The notes: generated from the sequence alone by a model not told the origin. Positions 19,478-28,629 are shown, counted from the first letter of the stretch. The stretch: DNA of 64,000 nt from Methylobacterium sp. Leaf104 (GCF_001422885.1 NZ_LMMZ01000038.1:186001-250000), one strand, 5' to 3'. Translations and numbers: made by a program.

Positions 19478-19850
19478 CCGCCGGTTGCGCGCCGCTTCGA
19501 CGACGCGCGCATCCGCCGGACCCCGTGGGCCCATGAAACCGAGGCCGAGCATCGCGTCCGGTCGCACCTGAGGGATCGGCCCCTCTAGCCCCGACTTCGC
19601 CGGTCGCGCGGCGTGGCTTACCGTCGAGGCGGATGGCAGGCGGCATGCCGGAAACGGGCGCGATCGGGCGGGTGAGCTCCGGCTCACCGCGCGGAGCGGC
19701 CACGTCCTGCGCTTTTGGAACACCGACATCATGCAACAGATTGCGTGCGTCACCCCGACGCCCCTTCATCCCCGCTCCGCGCGCCTCGCTCCCGACGAGG
19801 GGGGCGAGGCCCACTTCCCGCAAGCGGGGAAAGGAGACGTGCGCTCATGA
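19478..19850 (+). pseudogene. decayed DUF559 (PD-(D/E)XK-like) endonuclease-domain gene
   Basis: Two adjacent frames between murC and murB together spell a DUF559 protein. Bases 19478-19588 give ARIRRTPWAHETEAEHRV and then RSHLRDRPL before a TAG, matching the family's N-terminal T-x-AE-x-x-LW..LR-x-R-x-L. The other frame (19572-19850, entered after a TGA) gives IGPSSPDFAGRAAWLTVEADG, then [16 protein letters not shown] and [15 protein letters not shown], matching IGPYxxDF..LVVELDGxQH and GxxVLRFWNxDV. The central FRRQ part is missing. No start codon fits, so this is a relic with a frameshift and a deletion. It is based on recall of the family, not on a search. Confidence 0.65.
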
Positions 19851-20785
19851 CCGCCTTCCCGGACATCACGCCCGACATCCGCGCCCGGGCGCCGCGCTTG
19901 CGCGGGCGCCTCATCGCCAACCAGCCCCTGTCGGATCTGACCTGGTTCCGGGTCGGCGGCCCCGCCCAGGTGCTGTTCACCCCGGCCGATGCGGAGGATC
20001 TCGGCCTCCTGCTCGCGGCCCTCGACCCCGAGATGCCCGTCACCGTGATCGGCCTCGGCTCGAACCTCATCGTGCGCGACGGCGGCGTGCCGGGCGTCGT
20101 GGTGCGCCTCGGCGGCCGGGCCTTCGGAACGGTGGAGATCGACGGCGAGACCCTGCGGGTCGGCACGGCGGTGCCGGACATGCGCCTCGCCAAGGCGGCG
20201 GCCGAGGCCGGGCTCGACGGGCTCGCGTTCTTCCGCGGCATTCCCGGTTCGGTCGGCGGGGCGCTGCGCATGAATGCCGGCGCCCATGGCGGCGAGACCA
20301 CCGACGTGCTGGTGGAGGCCCACGGCGTCGAGCGCGGGGGCCAAGCAGGTCGCTTCAGCCATGCGGAGATGGGCTTCACCTACCGGCACAGCGGCGTCCC
20401 CGACGACGTGATCTTCACGCATGCGGTGTTCCGCGGGCGGCCCGGCGAGCGGGCGGCCATCGAGGCCGAGATGGAGCGGGTCACGGCGGCGCGCGAGGCG
20501 GCCCAGCCGATCCGCGAGCGCACTGGCGGTTCCACCTTCAAGAACCCGCCCGGGGCCAAGGCCTGGCAGCTCGTCGACGCGGCCGGCTGCCGCGGCCTGA
20601 GGATCGGGGGCGCGCAGGTCTCGGAGATGCACTGCAACTTCCTGATCAACCGCGACAATGCCACCGCCGCCGACATCGAGGGGCTCGGCGAGGAGGTCCG
20701 ACGGCGCGTGCGCGACACCTCCGGTATCGAGCTCCACTGGGAGATCAAGCGCATCGGTCTCGATCCCGCCGCCGCGAATCTGTAG
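19847..20785 (+). CDS. murB: UDP-N-acetylmuramate dehydrogenase
   Basis: FAD- and NADPH-dependent reduction of UDP-GlcNAc-enolpyruvate to UDP-MurNAc in the cytoplasm. The 312 residues show the FAD-binding part ([40 protein letters not shown]), [32 protein letters not shown], and [26 protein letters not shown] with the catalytic Ser; the active-site Glu is in [12 protein letters not shown] at 19847 follows AAGGAGACGTGCGCTC, a good ribosome site. A strong hairpin follows the stop codon, so transcription of ddl may start anew. Confidence 0.95.
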   Translation: MTAFPDITPDIRARAPRLRGRLIANQPLSDLTWFRVGGPAQVLFTPADAEDLGLLLAALDPEMPVTVIGLGSNLIVRDGGVPGVVVRLGGRAFGTVEIDGETLRVGTAVPDMRLAKAAAEAGLDGLAFFRGIPGSVGGALRMNAGAHGGETTDVLVEAHGVERGGQAGRFSHAEMGFTYRHSGVPDDVIFTHAVFRGRPGERAAIEAEMERVTAAREAAQPIRERTGGSTFKNPPGAKAWQLVDAAGCRGLRIGGAQVSEMHCNFLINRDNATAADIEGLGEEVRRRVRDTSGIELHWEIKRIGLDPAAANL

Positions 20786-20794
20786 GTCTTCCGT

Positions 20795-20839
20795 GGCGGC
20801 CTCGCGATCCCCCACCGGAACCGGGATCGCGAGGCCGCC
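20795..20839 (+). terminator. strong hairpin after murB
   Basis: A perfect 17-base stem (20795-20811 and 20823-20839) with an 11-base loop, beginning ten bases after the murB stop. No T-run follows, so it may act as a rho-independent-like terminator, an mRNA-end stabiliser or an attenuator within the cell-wall cluster. Confidence 0.6.
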
Positions 20840-20876
20840 GGTGACGAGCCCGTGCGCTCTTCGAATGGGGGACCAC

Positions 20877-20990
20877 ATGGTCACGGATGCCGATACGGAC
20901 GAAACGGCGTTGTCCGAGAGTGAGCCCCCCTTCGCAGCCTTCACCGAATGGGGTGGGCTGGCCGATGATGAGGGCTCTGCCGAGCTCTAA
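20877..20990 (+). CDS. possible 37-residue acidic protein
   Basis: A tiny ORF between the murB hairpin and ddl: MVTDADTDETALSESEP, then PFAAFTEWGGLADDEGSAEL. A GGGGGA ribosome site sits just upstream of ATG 20877 (an in-frame ATG at 20865 is also possible). The FxxFTEWxxxADxxxxxxL ending is like that of short acidic proteins found next to small toxins in alphaproteobacteria, but no toxin gene is adjacent. It may be real, or a relic. Confidence 0.35.
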   Translation: MVTDADTDETALSESEPPFAAFTEWGGLADDEGSAEL

Positions 20991-21088
20991 GGTGCCCACC
21001 ACCCCCTGATCCACGGACCGGGCCAGACCGCTCCGCGACGACATCGACCGCTTCTCCCACGACCGACGCTACACCTGACGGAGTCCCC

Positions 21089-22012
21089 ATGTCCAAGCAC
21101 GTCGCCGTCCTGATGGGCGGGTGGTCCTCCGAGCGGCCAGTCTCGCTGAATTCGGGGCATGCCTGCGCGGACGCCCTCGAAGGGCAGGGCTTCCGCGTCA
21201 CCCGGGTCGATGTCCAGCCGGACATCGCGACGGTGCTGACCGGCCTGCGGCCCGACGTGGCGTTCAACGCCCTGCACGGGCCGGCGGGCGAGGACGGCAC
21301 GATCCAGGGCCTGCTGGAACTCCTGCGCATCCCCTACACCCATTCCGGCGTGCTGGCCTCGGCGCTGGCGATGCACAAGGAGCGTGCCAAAGTGGTCATG
21401 CGGGCGGCCGGCGTCAGCGTCCCGGAGGGCCGCGTCGTTAACCGTCATGAGGCCGCCAAGTCACACGTGCTGACGCCCCCCTACGTGCTGAAGCCGGTGG
21501 CCGAGGGCTCCTCCATGGGAGTCATCATCGTGCGCGACGGACGCTCCCATCCGCCCCAGGAAGTGGGTCGGGAGGATTGGGGCTACGGCGATGAAATCCT
21601 TGCGGAAACCTACGTGGCCGGACGCGAGCTGACCTGCGCCGTGATGGGCGACAAGGCCCTCGGGGTGATCGAGATCAAGCCGGCTTCCGGGGAGTGGTAC
21701 GACTTCGATGCGAAGTACGCCGAGGGGGGGTCGATCCACGTCCTCCCGGCAGAAATTAAACCAAATCTTTACCAGCGTGTCCAAGAGTTGTCGTTAACGG
21801 CGCATCAAGCACTCGGGTGCCGGGGCATCAGCCGTGCGGACCTTCGCTACGACGACACACCGGGGGGAACCGGTGCCCTCGTCGTGCTGGAGGTCAACAC
21901 GCAACCCGGCATGACGAAGACGAGCTTGGTCCCGGAGATGGCAGCCCATGCGGGCTATAGTTTCGGTGAGCTCGTCCAATGGATGGTGGAGGACGCAACG
22001 TTGGGCCGGTAG
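21089..22012 (+). CDS. ddl: D-alanine--D-alanine ligase
   Basis: ATP-grasp enzyme joining two D-Ala residues for the stem peptide, cytoplasmic. The 307 residues show VLMGGWSSERPVSLNSG at the start, FNALHGPAGEDGTIQGLLELL, the ATP-grasp segment PYVLKPVAEGSSMGV, EILAETYVAGRELTCAVMGD, and the magnesium-binding VVLEVNTQPGMTKTSLVPEMA. Its 3' end overlaps ftsQ by 34 bases, so the two are translationally linked. A short stretch near 21745-21800 is less GC-rich than the rest. Confidence 0.96.
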   Translation: MSKHVAVLMGGWSSERPVSLNSGHACADALEGQGFRVTRVDVQPDIATVLTGLRPDVAFNALHGPAGEDGTIQGLLELLRIPYTHSGVLASALAMHKERAKVVMRAAGVSVPEGRVVNRHEAAKSHVLTPPYVLKPVAEGSSMGVIIVRDGRSHPPQEVGREDWGYGDEILAETYVAGRELTCAVMGDKALGVIEIKPASGEWYDFDAKYAEGGSIHVLPAEIKPNLYQRVQELSLTAHQALGCRGISRADLRYDDTPGGTGALVVLEVNTQPGMTKTSLVPEMAAHAGYSFGELVQWMVEDATLGR

Positions 22013-22950
22013 GGGCCGAAGGTCCGCTGAGCGGCCACGGCCTGCTTGGCCCGGCCGCCGGCACGATCGCCTCCGTCCGCGCGGCGCTCACCGTCCGCCT
22101 GCGCCGCTTCACGCCCCCCGGCCGCCGTTCCCGCCTCGCCCTTCCGATCGAGCGCCGCATCCCGCGCCACCTCGGCACGGCCGCCTTCTCGGTCTCCTTC
22201 GCGGCCCTGGCGCTCGCCGGCTTCGTCGGCAGCGGCGCCTACGACCGTTTCGTGGCCGAGCACGGCCGCCCCCTCGACATCATGGCGCGCCTCGCCGGCT
22301 TCGGCGTCGAGCGCGTCACCATCTCGGGCATCGCCCGGCTCTACGAGCGCGAGGTGCTCCAGGCCGCCGGCATCGACGGCCACTCCTCGGTGGTCTTCCT
22401 CGACGTGGCCGAGGCCCGCGAACGCCTGCTGGCGGTGCCTCTGATCGCCAGCGCCTCCGTGCGCAAGGTCTACCCGAACGAGATCGTCATCACCCAGGTC
22501 GAGCGTGAGCCCGCCGCCCTGTGGCAGCGCAACGGCGAGATCGCCGTGATCGCCGCCGACGGCACGGTGATCGACCAGATGCGGGACGACCGCTACGCCG
22601 CGCTTCCCCTCGTGGTCGGCGACGATGCCAACCTCAAGCTGAAGGACTATCTCGCCCTGATCGAGGCGGCCGGCACCCTGGCCGAGCGCGTCAAGGCCGG
22701 CACCTACGTCTCCGGCCGGCGCTGGACGCTCAAGCTCGACGGCGTCGACATCCGCCTGCCCGAGACGGGCGCCACCGAGGCCCTGGCCCGGCTGGTCAAG
22801 CTCGAGCGCGACAACCGGATCCTCGAGAAGGACATCATCGCGGTGGACCTGCGCATGCCCGACCGGGTGGTGGTGCGGCTCACCGAGGAGGCGGCCGCGG
22901 CCCGCGCCGAATCCCAGAAGAAGTCGAAGCCCAAGGGGACCAGCACATGA
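21979..22950 (+). CDS. ftsQ: cell division protein FtsQ
   Basis: Bitopic inner-membrane divisome protein (323 residues) that links FtsB/FtsL with the septal synthases. A cytoplasmic N-terminal tail of about 65 residues precedes one membrane segment (TAAFSVSFAALALAGFVGSG), then a POTRA domain (VERVTISGIARLYEREVLQAAGIDGHSSVVFLDVAEARERLLAVPLIASASVRKVYPNEIVITQVEREPAALWQ) and the FtsQ beta domain. The Lys-rich tail is ordinary. It overlaps ddl by 34 bases and its stop overlaps the ATG of a 21-codon ORF. Confidence 0.93.
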   Translation: MDGGGRNVGPVGAEGPLSGHGLLGPAAGTIASVRAALTVRLRRFTPPGRRSRLALPIERRIPRHLGTAAFSVSFAALALAGFVGSGAYDRFVAEHGRPLDIMARLAGFGVERVTISGIARLYEREVLQAAGIDGHSSVVFLDVAEARERLLAVPLIASASVRKVYPNEIVITQVEREPAALWQRNGEIAVIAADGTVIDQMRDDRYAALPLVVGDDANLKLKDYLALIEAAGTLAERVKAGTYVSGRRWTLKLDGVDIRLPETGATEALARLVKLERDNRILEKDIIAVDLRMPDRVVVRLTEEAAAARAESQKKSKPKGTST

Positions 22951-23012
22951 GCCGCGCGATCCGTTCGGCGCATCCCGCGTCCCGTCCCCGCCACACCCGT
23001 TCCGCCTGGTAG
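22947..23012 (+). CDS. possible 21-residue coupling ORF between ftsQ and ftsA
   Basis: ATG at 22947 overlaps the ftsQ TGA (ATGA) and the frame ends in TAG at 23010-23012, four bases before the ftsA ATG. The product, MSRAIRSAHP..., is basic and resembles nothing. If translated it would carry ribosomes from ftsQ to ftsA. It may equally be chance. Confidence 0.3.
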   Translation: MSRAIRSAHPASRPRHTRSAW

Positions 23013-23016
23013 CCCG

Positions 23017-24339
23017 ATGCACGACCCGCACGGCCTCACCCCACGCCTGAAGCCTCTCTCCGCCCGGCGCAGCACCACCCTCTCGGTGCTCGACATCGGA
23101 ACGAGCAAGGTCGTCTGCCTCATCGCCGAGCTCCAGCCGGCCGAGGCCCTCACCACCCTGCGCGGGCGCACCCATTTCGCCCGCGTCATCGGCATCGGCC
23201 ACCAGCGCTCGCAGGGGCTCAAAGGCGGCGTCATCGTCGACCTCGAGGCCGCCGAGGGCGCGATCCGGCAGGCGGTCCACGCCGCGGAGCGGATGGCGAA
23301 GGTCGAGGTGCAGTCGGTCATCGTCAACATGTCCGGCGGGCGCATCGGCTCGCAGCACTTCGAGGCCCGCGTCGGCACCCGCACCGGCACCGTCACGGGC
23401 TCCGACGTGGAACGCGTGCTGGAGACCGCCTCGGCCCACGGCGTCAGCCCCGGCCGGGCGGTGCTCCACGCCCTGCCCACGGGCTATGCCATCGACGGGC
23501 AGGGCACGGTCATCGATCCGTCGGGCATGATGGGCGACGCCCTCGGGGTCGACCTGCACGTGGTCACCGGCGAGGCGGCCGCCGCCCGCAACCTCATGCT
23601 CGCCGTCGAGCATTGCCACCTCGGCGTCGAGGCGGTGATCGCCACCCCCTACGCCGCCGGTCTCTCGGCCCTGGTGGACGACGAGGCCGAGATGGGCGTC
23701 GCCGTGGTCGACATGGGCGGCGGCACCACCAGCGTCGGCGTCTTCTCCGGCGGCCACCTCGTCCACGTGGACGCGGTGGCGGTCGGCGGCCACCACGTCA
23801 CCATGGACATCGCGCGCGGCCTCTCCACCCGGGTCGCGGCGGCCGAGCGCCTGAAGACCCTCTACGGCTCGGCCATCGCCACCGCCTCCGACGAGCGCGA
23901 CATGATCGCGGTCCACGGAGTCGGCGAGGACGAGGGCGACGCCCCCAACCACGTGCCGCGCTCGCAGCTCGTGCGGATCATCCGCCCGCGCGTCGAGGAG
24001 GTGGTGGAACTGGTGCGCGACCGCCTGCGCGCCGCCGGCTTCTCGGCCCAGGCCGGGCGCCGGGTGGTGCTGACGGGGGGCGCGAGCCAGCTCGTCGGTC
24101 TGCCGGAGGTCGCCCGCCGGGTGATGGAGGGCCAGGTCCGCATCGGCCGGCCCCTGGGCATCCGCGGTCTGCCCGAGGCCGCCAAGGGTCCCGCCTTCTC
24201 GGCGGCAGTGGGGCTCCTGGTCTACCCGCAGGTGGCGCATGCGGAGCATTTCGAGCCGCGGGGCCACGGGGCCTTCGCCGGCACGGGAACGGACGGCTAC
24301 CTCTCGCGCGTCGGACGCTGGATCCGCGAGAGCTTCTGA
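23017..24339 (+). CDS. ftsA: cell division protein FtsA
   Basis: Actin-like ATPase (440 residues) that tethers FtsZ to the membrane. Signatures: the phosphate-1 loop VLDIGTSKVVCLIAEL, the SHS2/1C domain (VIGIGHQRSQGLKGGVIVDLEAAEGAIRQAVHAAERM), phosphate-2 VAVVDMGGGTTSVGVF, and VVLTGGASQLVGLPEVARRV. The C-terminal amphipathic membrane-targeting helix is RVGRWIRESF. It starts four bases after the short ORF that overlaps ftsQ, and precedes ftsZ by 120 bases. Confidence 0.95.
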   Translation: MHDPHGLTPRLKPLSARRSTTLSVLDIGTSKVVCLIAELQPAEALTTLRGRTHFARVIGIGHQRSQGLKGGVIVDLEAAEGAIRQAVHAAERMAKVEVQSVIVNMSGGRIGSQHFEARVGTRTGTVTGSDVERVLETASAHGVSPGRAVLHALPTGYAIDGQGTVIDPSGMMGDALGVDLHVVTGEAAAARNLMLAVEHCHLGVEAVIATPYAAGLSALVDDEAEMGVAVVDMGGGTTSVGVFSGGHLVHVDAVAVGGHHVTMDIARGLSTRVAAAERLKTLYGSAIATASDERDMIAVHGVGEDEGDAPNHVPRSQLVRIIRPRVEEVVELVRDRLRAAGFSAQAGRRVVLTGGASQLVGLPEVARRVMEGQVRIGRPLGIRGLPEAAKGPAFSAAVGLLVYPQVAHAEHFEPRGHGAFAGTGTDGYLSRVGRWIRESF

Positions 24340-24459
24340 GACGACCGGCGGCACGCCCGGAACCCCGCGGGGTGGGCGTGGACGGCCAGACCCAATCGGC
24401 GCTCCTGACTTCTAGGCAGGCGTCAAACGAAACGTGAAAGGCACGAGAGGCTCGACACC

Positions 24460-26253
24460 ATGGCCATCAGTCTGCAGGCGCCGGATATCCGGGAACTCAA
24501 GCCCCGCATCACCGTCTTCGGTGTCGGCGGAGCCGGCGGCAACGCCGTCAACAACATGATCGAATCCGGCCTGCTGGGCTGCGAATTCGTGGTCGCCAAC
24601 ACCGACGCCCAGGCGCTGACCTCCTCGAAGGCCGAGCGCGTGATCCAGATGGGCCTCGGCGTGACCCAGGGCCTCGGCGCCGGCTCGCACCCCGAGGTCG
24701 GCTCGGCCGCCGCCGACGAGGTCATCGACGAGATCCGTGACCAGCTCTCCGGCGCCCACATGTGCTTCATCACCGCCGGCATGGGCGGCGGCACCGGCAC
24801 CGGCGCGGCCCCCGTCATCGCCCGCGCCGCCCGCGACATGGGCATCCTCACCGTCGGCGTCGTCACGAAGCCCTTCCAGTTCGAGGGCGTGCGCCGGATG
24901 CGCACGGCCGAGGCCGGCATCCAGGAGCTCCAGGCCGCCGTCGACACCCTGATCGTGATCCCGAACCAGAACCTGTTCCGGGTCGCCAACGAGAAGACCA
25001 CCTTCGCCGACGCCTTCGCGATGGCCGATCAGGTGCTCTACTCGGGCGTCGCCTGCATCACCGACCTGATGGTCAAGGAAGGCCTGATCAACCTCGACTT
25101 CGCCGACGTCCGCGCGATCATGCGCGGCATGGGCAAGGCCATGATGGGCACCGGCGAGGCCTCGGGCGAGAACCGCGCCAACCGCGCCGCGGAAGCCGCC
25201 ATCGCCAACCCGCTCCTCGACGACGTCTCGATGAAGGGCGCCCGCGGCCTGCTGATCTCGATCACCGGCGGCAACGACCTCACCCTCTACGAGCTCGACG
25301 AGGCCGCCACCCGCATCCGCGAGGAGGTCGACTCGGACGCCAACATCATCCTGGGCGCCACCTTCGACGAGAGCCTCGACGGCATCATCCGGGTCTCGGT
25401 GGTCGCCACCGGCATCGAGCCGGCGCTGATCGCCGCCAACTCCCAGAACAACCCCGACATCGTGCAGACCGAGCAGCGCATCGCCGAGGTCGCCGAGCGT
25501 CTGCGCGCGGAAGCGAGGGCGCGGGCCGCACAGCCCGCGTCGACCTTTCGCCCCGTCGGACAGGACGGAGCCGTAGCGGCCCCGGCCGCGCCCTCCGCCC
25601 CGGCTTCGCTGCAGGCCGCCCCGCTCCAGGCCGCTCCGGTTCAGGCGCCGATGCAGCAGACCCTGCGCGCGCCCGAGCCGGTGGCCCTCGCCCCCGAGCC
25701 CATGCGGGTCGAGCTGCCGCAGGCTCCGGTGATGCGCGACGAGGTGATGCTGACGCAGACCCAGCCGCGCGCCGCCATGTCCTACGAGCCCGCGCCGCTG
25801 CCGGCCCCCGAGCCCGCGCCCCAGCACGCCGCCGGCCCGTTCGTGCCGCCCCGGCCGGCCGTGGCCGTGGCCCGCGCCCCCCGCATGCCGCAGATCCAGG
25901 ACCTGCCGCTTCCCGCCCAGGCCCAGCTCCGGGCCCGCGAGGAGCAGCCGGCCGAGCCGGCCGCCGACTCCAAGCGCATGACGCTCCTGCGCCGCCTGGC
26001 GACGGTGGGCTTCGGTGGACGCCGCGAGGACGTGGAGGCCGCTCCGCTTCCGCAGATGCGGGCTCCCGCCGCCCCGGCCCCCCACGTCGCTCCGCCGGTC
26101 GACTACGCCAAGCGCGCGCCCGTGCAGGCGCCGCCGGCCTACCGGCCGGCCCAGGGCAACCTCGATCCACAGGGGCGTGTCGCGCCCCAGGCCCGCATGA
26201 TGGACGACGACCAGCTCGAGATCCCGGCCTTCCTGCGCCGCCAGGCGAACTGA
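24460..26253 (+). CDS. ftsZ: cell division GTPase FtsZ
   Basis: Tubulin-like GTPase that forms the Z-ring. The globular core (about residues 15-320) carries [19 protein letters not shown], the tubulin signature GGGTGTG (109-115), [25 protein letters not shown] and the T7 loop [13 protein letters not shown]. The 597 residues are well above the ~380 of enteric FtsZ: a Pro/Ala/Gln-rich linker covers about 345-575, as usual in alphaproteobacteria, and the C-terminal peptide [16 protein letters not shown] is the docking site for FtsA and other partners. A terminator hairpin follows. Confidence 0.97.
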   Translation: MAISLQAPDIRELKPRITVFGVGGAGGNAVNNMIESGLLGCEFVVANTDAQALTSSKAERVIQMGLGVTQGLGAGSHPEVGSAAADEVIDEIRDQLSGAHMCFITAGMGGGTGTGAAPVIARAARDMGILTVGVVTKPFQFEGVRRMRTAEAGIQELQAAVDTLIVIPNQNLFRVANEKTTFADAFAMADQVLYSGVACITDLMVKEGLINLDFADVRAIMRGMGKAMMGTGEASGENRANRAAEAAIANPLLDDVSMKGARGLLISITGGNDLTLYELDEAATRIREEVDSDANIILGATFDESLDGIIRVSVVATGIEPALIAANSQNNPDIVQTEQRIAEVAERLRAEARARAAQPASTFRPVGQDGAVAAPAAPSAPASLQAAPLQAAPVQAPMQQTLRAPEPVALAPEPMRVELPQAPVMRDEVMLTQTQPRAAMSYEPAPLPAPEPAPQHAAGPFVPPRPAVAVARAPRMPQIQDLPLPAQAQLRAREEQPAEPAADSKRMTLLRRLATVGFGGRREDVEAAPLPQMRAPAAPAPHVAPPVDYAKRAPVQAPPAYRPAQGNLDPQGRVAPQARMMDDDQLEIPAFLRRQAN

Positions 26254-26306
26254 AGCCGGGGTCCGACGGGCCTTTCGACGCCACGGCTGAGACATTTCAG
26301 CCACAG

Positions 26307-26330
26307 GCCCGGAGCCTCGCGGCTCCGGGC
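26307..26330 (+). terminator. terminator hairpin after ftsZ
   Basis: A perfect ten-base stem GCCCGGAGCC / GGCTCCGGGC with the stable loop TCGC, about 50 bases past the ftsZ stop and followed by AT-rich sequence. It should end the division-cluster transcript before lpxC. Confidence 0.75.
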
Positions 26331-26340
26331 TATGCCTATT

Positions 26341-26581
26341 GTTAAATCGTTGTTCCAAAACGAGATTCGGATTCGCTGGTAGAAACCGCGGCTGTAACAC
26401 AGCGTAAGAATCCGTGATTTGGCCTGCCTTTGAGGCGCGGCTATACGAATTTTGGAACGACAAGGCGCGGTGGTTTCGACCATCAGACGCCGGCAGGGGC
26501 TTCAAGCAGCGGACGGATCGCAAGGGCTGAGAACCCATCCCCCCGGGATGGGCGCGCCCGATCACGGCCGAGGGCTATGGA
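26341..26581 (+). promoter_or_regulatory. AT-rich upstream region of lpxC with three GANTC sites inside an inverted repeat
   Basis: GATTC occurs at 26364-26368 and 26370-26374, and GAATC at 26408-26412; these are methylation sites of CcrM. They lie between a nine-base inverted repeat, GTTCCAAAA (26352-26360) and TTTTGGAAC (26450-26458). The region is AT-rich and should hold the lpxC promoter. Methylation-dependent control is an inference, supported only by the presence of gcrA nearby. Confidence 0.45.
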
Positions 26582-27529
26582 ATGCGAACGAACCAACAGA
26601 CGACACTCAAAGCCCCCGCGACCCTGAGCGGCATCGGCGTACACTCCGGAAACCCGGTCGCGATCACGCTGCATCCGGCGCCCGCCAACCACGGCATCGC
26701 CTTCCTCCGCACCGGAATGCCCACCGGCAACGACCGGCTCATCAAGGCCCACCACGCCTGCGTCTCCGCCACCGAGCTCTGCACCGTCATCGGTGACGTC
26801 GAGAGCGGCGCGGTCGCCACCATCGAGCACCTGATGTCGGCGCTCTACGGTCTCGGGATCGACAACGTCCTCGTCGAGATCGACGGCCCCGAGATGCCCA
26901 TCCTCGACGGCAGCGCCCTTCCCTACGTCCAGGCCATCGACGCCGTCGGCACCGCGAGTTGCGGAGCCGCCAAGCGCTGGATCAAGGTGCTCCGCTCCGT
27001 CCGCATCGAGGTCGGCCGGGCCTTCGCCGAACTCCGCCCCATCGACCGGGGCTTCCGCCTCGACGTCGAGATCGATTTCGAGAATCCGGTCATCGGCCGC
27101 AGCCGCAAGGCGATGGACCTGACCCCCTCCGCCTACCGCCGCGAGATCGCCGGCGCCCGCACCTTCGGCATGATGCGCGACGTGGAGCGCTACTGGAAGG
27201 CGGGCTTCGCCCTCGGCGCCTCCCTCGAGAACACCGTCGCGGTCGGCGAGACCGCCGTCGTGAACCCCGAGGGCCTGCGCTACGCCGACGAGTTCGTCCG
27301 CCACAAGTTCCTGGACGCCGTGGGCGACCTCGCCCTCGCCGGACTTCCGCTCCAGGGCGGCTACCGCTCCTATTGCGGCGGCCACCGCATGAATGTCGGC
27401 GTCCTCACCGCCCTGTTCTCCGATCGCGCCAACTACGCCATCGTCGAGGGTCCCGGCGTCCGCCGCGAGGCCAGCCTGACCGAGTTCGGCGCCAGCCTCG
27501 GCATCGCCGCCTTCGTCGGCGATCTGTAG
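26582..27529 (+). CDS. lpxC: UDP-3-O-acyl-N-acetylglucosamine deacetylase
   Basis: Zinc amidase performing the first committed step of lipid A synthesis in the cytoplasm. The 315 residues show TLKAPATLSGIGVHSGNPVAITLHPAPANHGIAFLR, the zinc His in TIEHLMSALYGLGIDN, EIDGPEMPILDGSALPYVQAI, RTFGMMRDVERYWKAGFALGASLENTVAV, and RHKFLDAVGDLALAG with the remaining zinc ligands His and Asp. Length is normal. It stands between the ftsZ terminator and bamD and appears to have its own promoter. Confidence 0.96.
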   Translation: MRTNQQTTLKAPATLSGIGVHSGNPVAITLHPAPANHGIAFLRTGMPTGNDRLIKAHHACVSATELCTVIGDVESGAVATIEHLMSALYGLGIDNVLVEIDGPEMPILDGSALPYVQAIDAVGTASCGAAKRWIKVLRSVRIEVGRAFAELRPIDRGFRLDVEIDFENPVIGRSRKAMDLTPSAYRREIAGARTFGMMRDVERYWKAGFALGASLENTVAVGETAVVNPEGLRYADEFVRHKFLDAVGDLALAGLPLQGGYRSYCGGHRMNVGVLTALFSDRANYAIVEGPGVRREASLTEFGASLGIAAFVGDL

Positions 27530-27750
27530 CGCCACCGACACACAGCCTTCGTTTCTGTGAAGGGCGTGGCCCGCCCGCCGCTTTCGCGCCCAAATCGCGC
27601 TCCACGGTGAATCGAGCGTGAAACGGGACGTCCGTCCGGTGTGCAGCGCACCCGGATCGTGGCATGAGGCCGTCAGCCACGCGACCGACCTTTGTGATGG
27701 CTTGACGACGCGCGTCCGAGAACGGACCCGTCTGTTGGGGGAAGACCGGA

Positions 27751-28629
27751 ATGCGCCTTACTCATCCCAACCGCGGTGCGATGGCGGCCGTGCTGGTGTC
27801 CGTCATCGGCCTCGGCCTCGGCGGGTGCGACGCCCTCGACTCGATCAACCCCTTCGCCGAGAAGTACAAGCCCGAGGTCATCCCGGACGTCCCAGCCGAC
27901 AAGCTCTACAGCGAGGGCTTGGCGCGGATGGAGGACAAGGACTACGAGGGCGCCTCGAAGAAGTTCGGCGAGCTCGACAAGGCCTACAGCTACTCGGACT
28001 GGTCGCGCAAAGCGCTGCTGATGACAGCCTACGCGAATTACGAGGGCGCGAAGTACGACGACGCCATCAACGCCTCGAAGCGCTACCTGCAGCGCCATCC
28101 GGCGAGCAAGGACGCGGCCTACGCGCAGTACCTCATGGCGATGTCGCACTATAAGCAGATCCCCGACGTGACCCGCGACCAGGATCGCTCCGAGAAGGCG
28201 CTCGCCGGCCTGCAGGAGCTCGTCCAGAAGTATCCGACCTCCGAATACGCGGCCGACGCCAAGGCCAAGATCCAGATCACCCGCGACCAGCTCGCCGGCA
28301 AGGAGATGGAGGTCGGGCGCTTCTACCTCGAGCGCCGCAACTTCCCGGCCGCGATCAACCGGTTCCGCGACGTGGTCAGCAAGTACCAGACGACCCGGCA
28401 CGCCGAGGAGGCCCTGGAGCGCCTCACCGAGGCCTACATGGCCCTCGGCCTGACCCAGGAGGCGCAGACCGCCGCCGCCGTGCTCGGCCACAACTTCCCC
28501 GACAGCCCCTGGTACAAGGACGCCCACGCGCTCCTGCAGAACGGGGGGCTGGAGCCGCGCGAGGAGAAGACCTCCTGGCTCAGCAAGGTCTATCGCGGCG
28601 TCATCGGCCGCACCGCCGAGGCCCAGTAG
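27751..28629 (+). CDS. bamD: outer membrane protein assembly lipoprotein BamD
   Basis: Outer-membrane lipoprotein of the BAM complex that inserts beta-barrel proteins. The 292 residues begin with a lipoprotein signal whose lipobox LGGC places the lipidated Cys at residue 26. Five TPR-like repeats follow (DKLYSEGLARMEDKDYEGASKKFGELDKAY, ALLMTAYANYEGAKYDDAINASKRYLQRHPASK, and later VGRFYLERRNFPAAINRFRDVVSKYQTTRHAEEALERLTEAYMALGL). The order lpxC-bamD-recN is common in alphaproteobacteria. A good terminator follows. Confidence 0.94.
   Translation: MRLTHPNRGAMAAVLVSVIGLGLGGCDALDSINPFAEKYKPEVIPDVPADKLYSEGLARMEDKDYEGASKKFGELDKAYSYSDWSRKALLMTAYANYEGAKYDDAINASKRYLQRHPASKDAAYAQYLMAMSHYKQIPDVTRDQDRSEKALAGLQELVQKYPTSEYAADAKAKIQITRDQLAGKEMEVGRFYLERRNFPAAINRFRDVVSKYQTTRHAEEALERLTEAYMALGLTQEAQTAAAVLGHNFPDSPWYKDAHALLQNGGLEPREEKTSWLSKVYRGVIGRTAEAQ

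Larger units (their letters stand above)
20786..21088. other. murB-ddl intergenic region
   Basis: A 303-base break in an otherwise compact cluster. It contains the hairpin at 20795-20839 and the possible 37-residue ORF at 20877-20990. About 100 bases remain before ddl, enough for a separate ddl-ftsQAZ promoter, but I see no clear -35/-10 pair. Confidence 0.4.

Noticed and set aside
21955-24354. 799-codon open frame on the minus strand across ftsQ and ftsA
   Set aside because: It is the mirror of real genes in GC-rich DNA; its product is His/Gly/Asp/Val-rich and has no family pattern, whereas both plus-strand genes are certain.
24412-26565. 717-codon minus-strand frame across ftsZ
   Set aside because: Shadow of ftsZ, with low-complexity composition and no domain.
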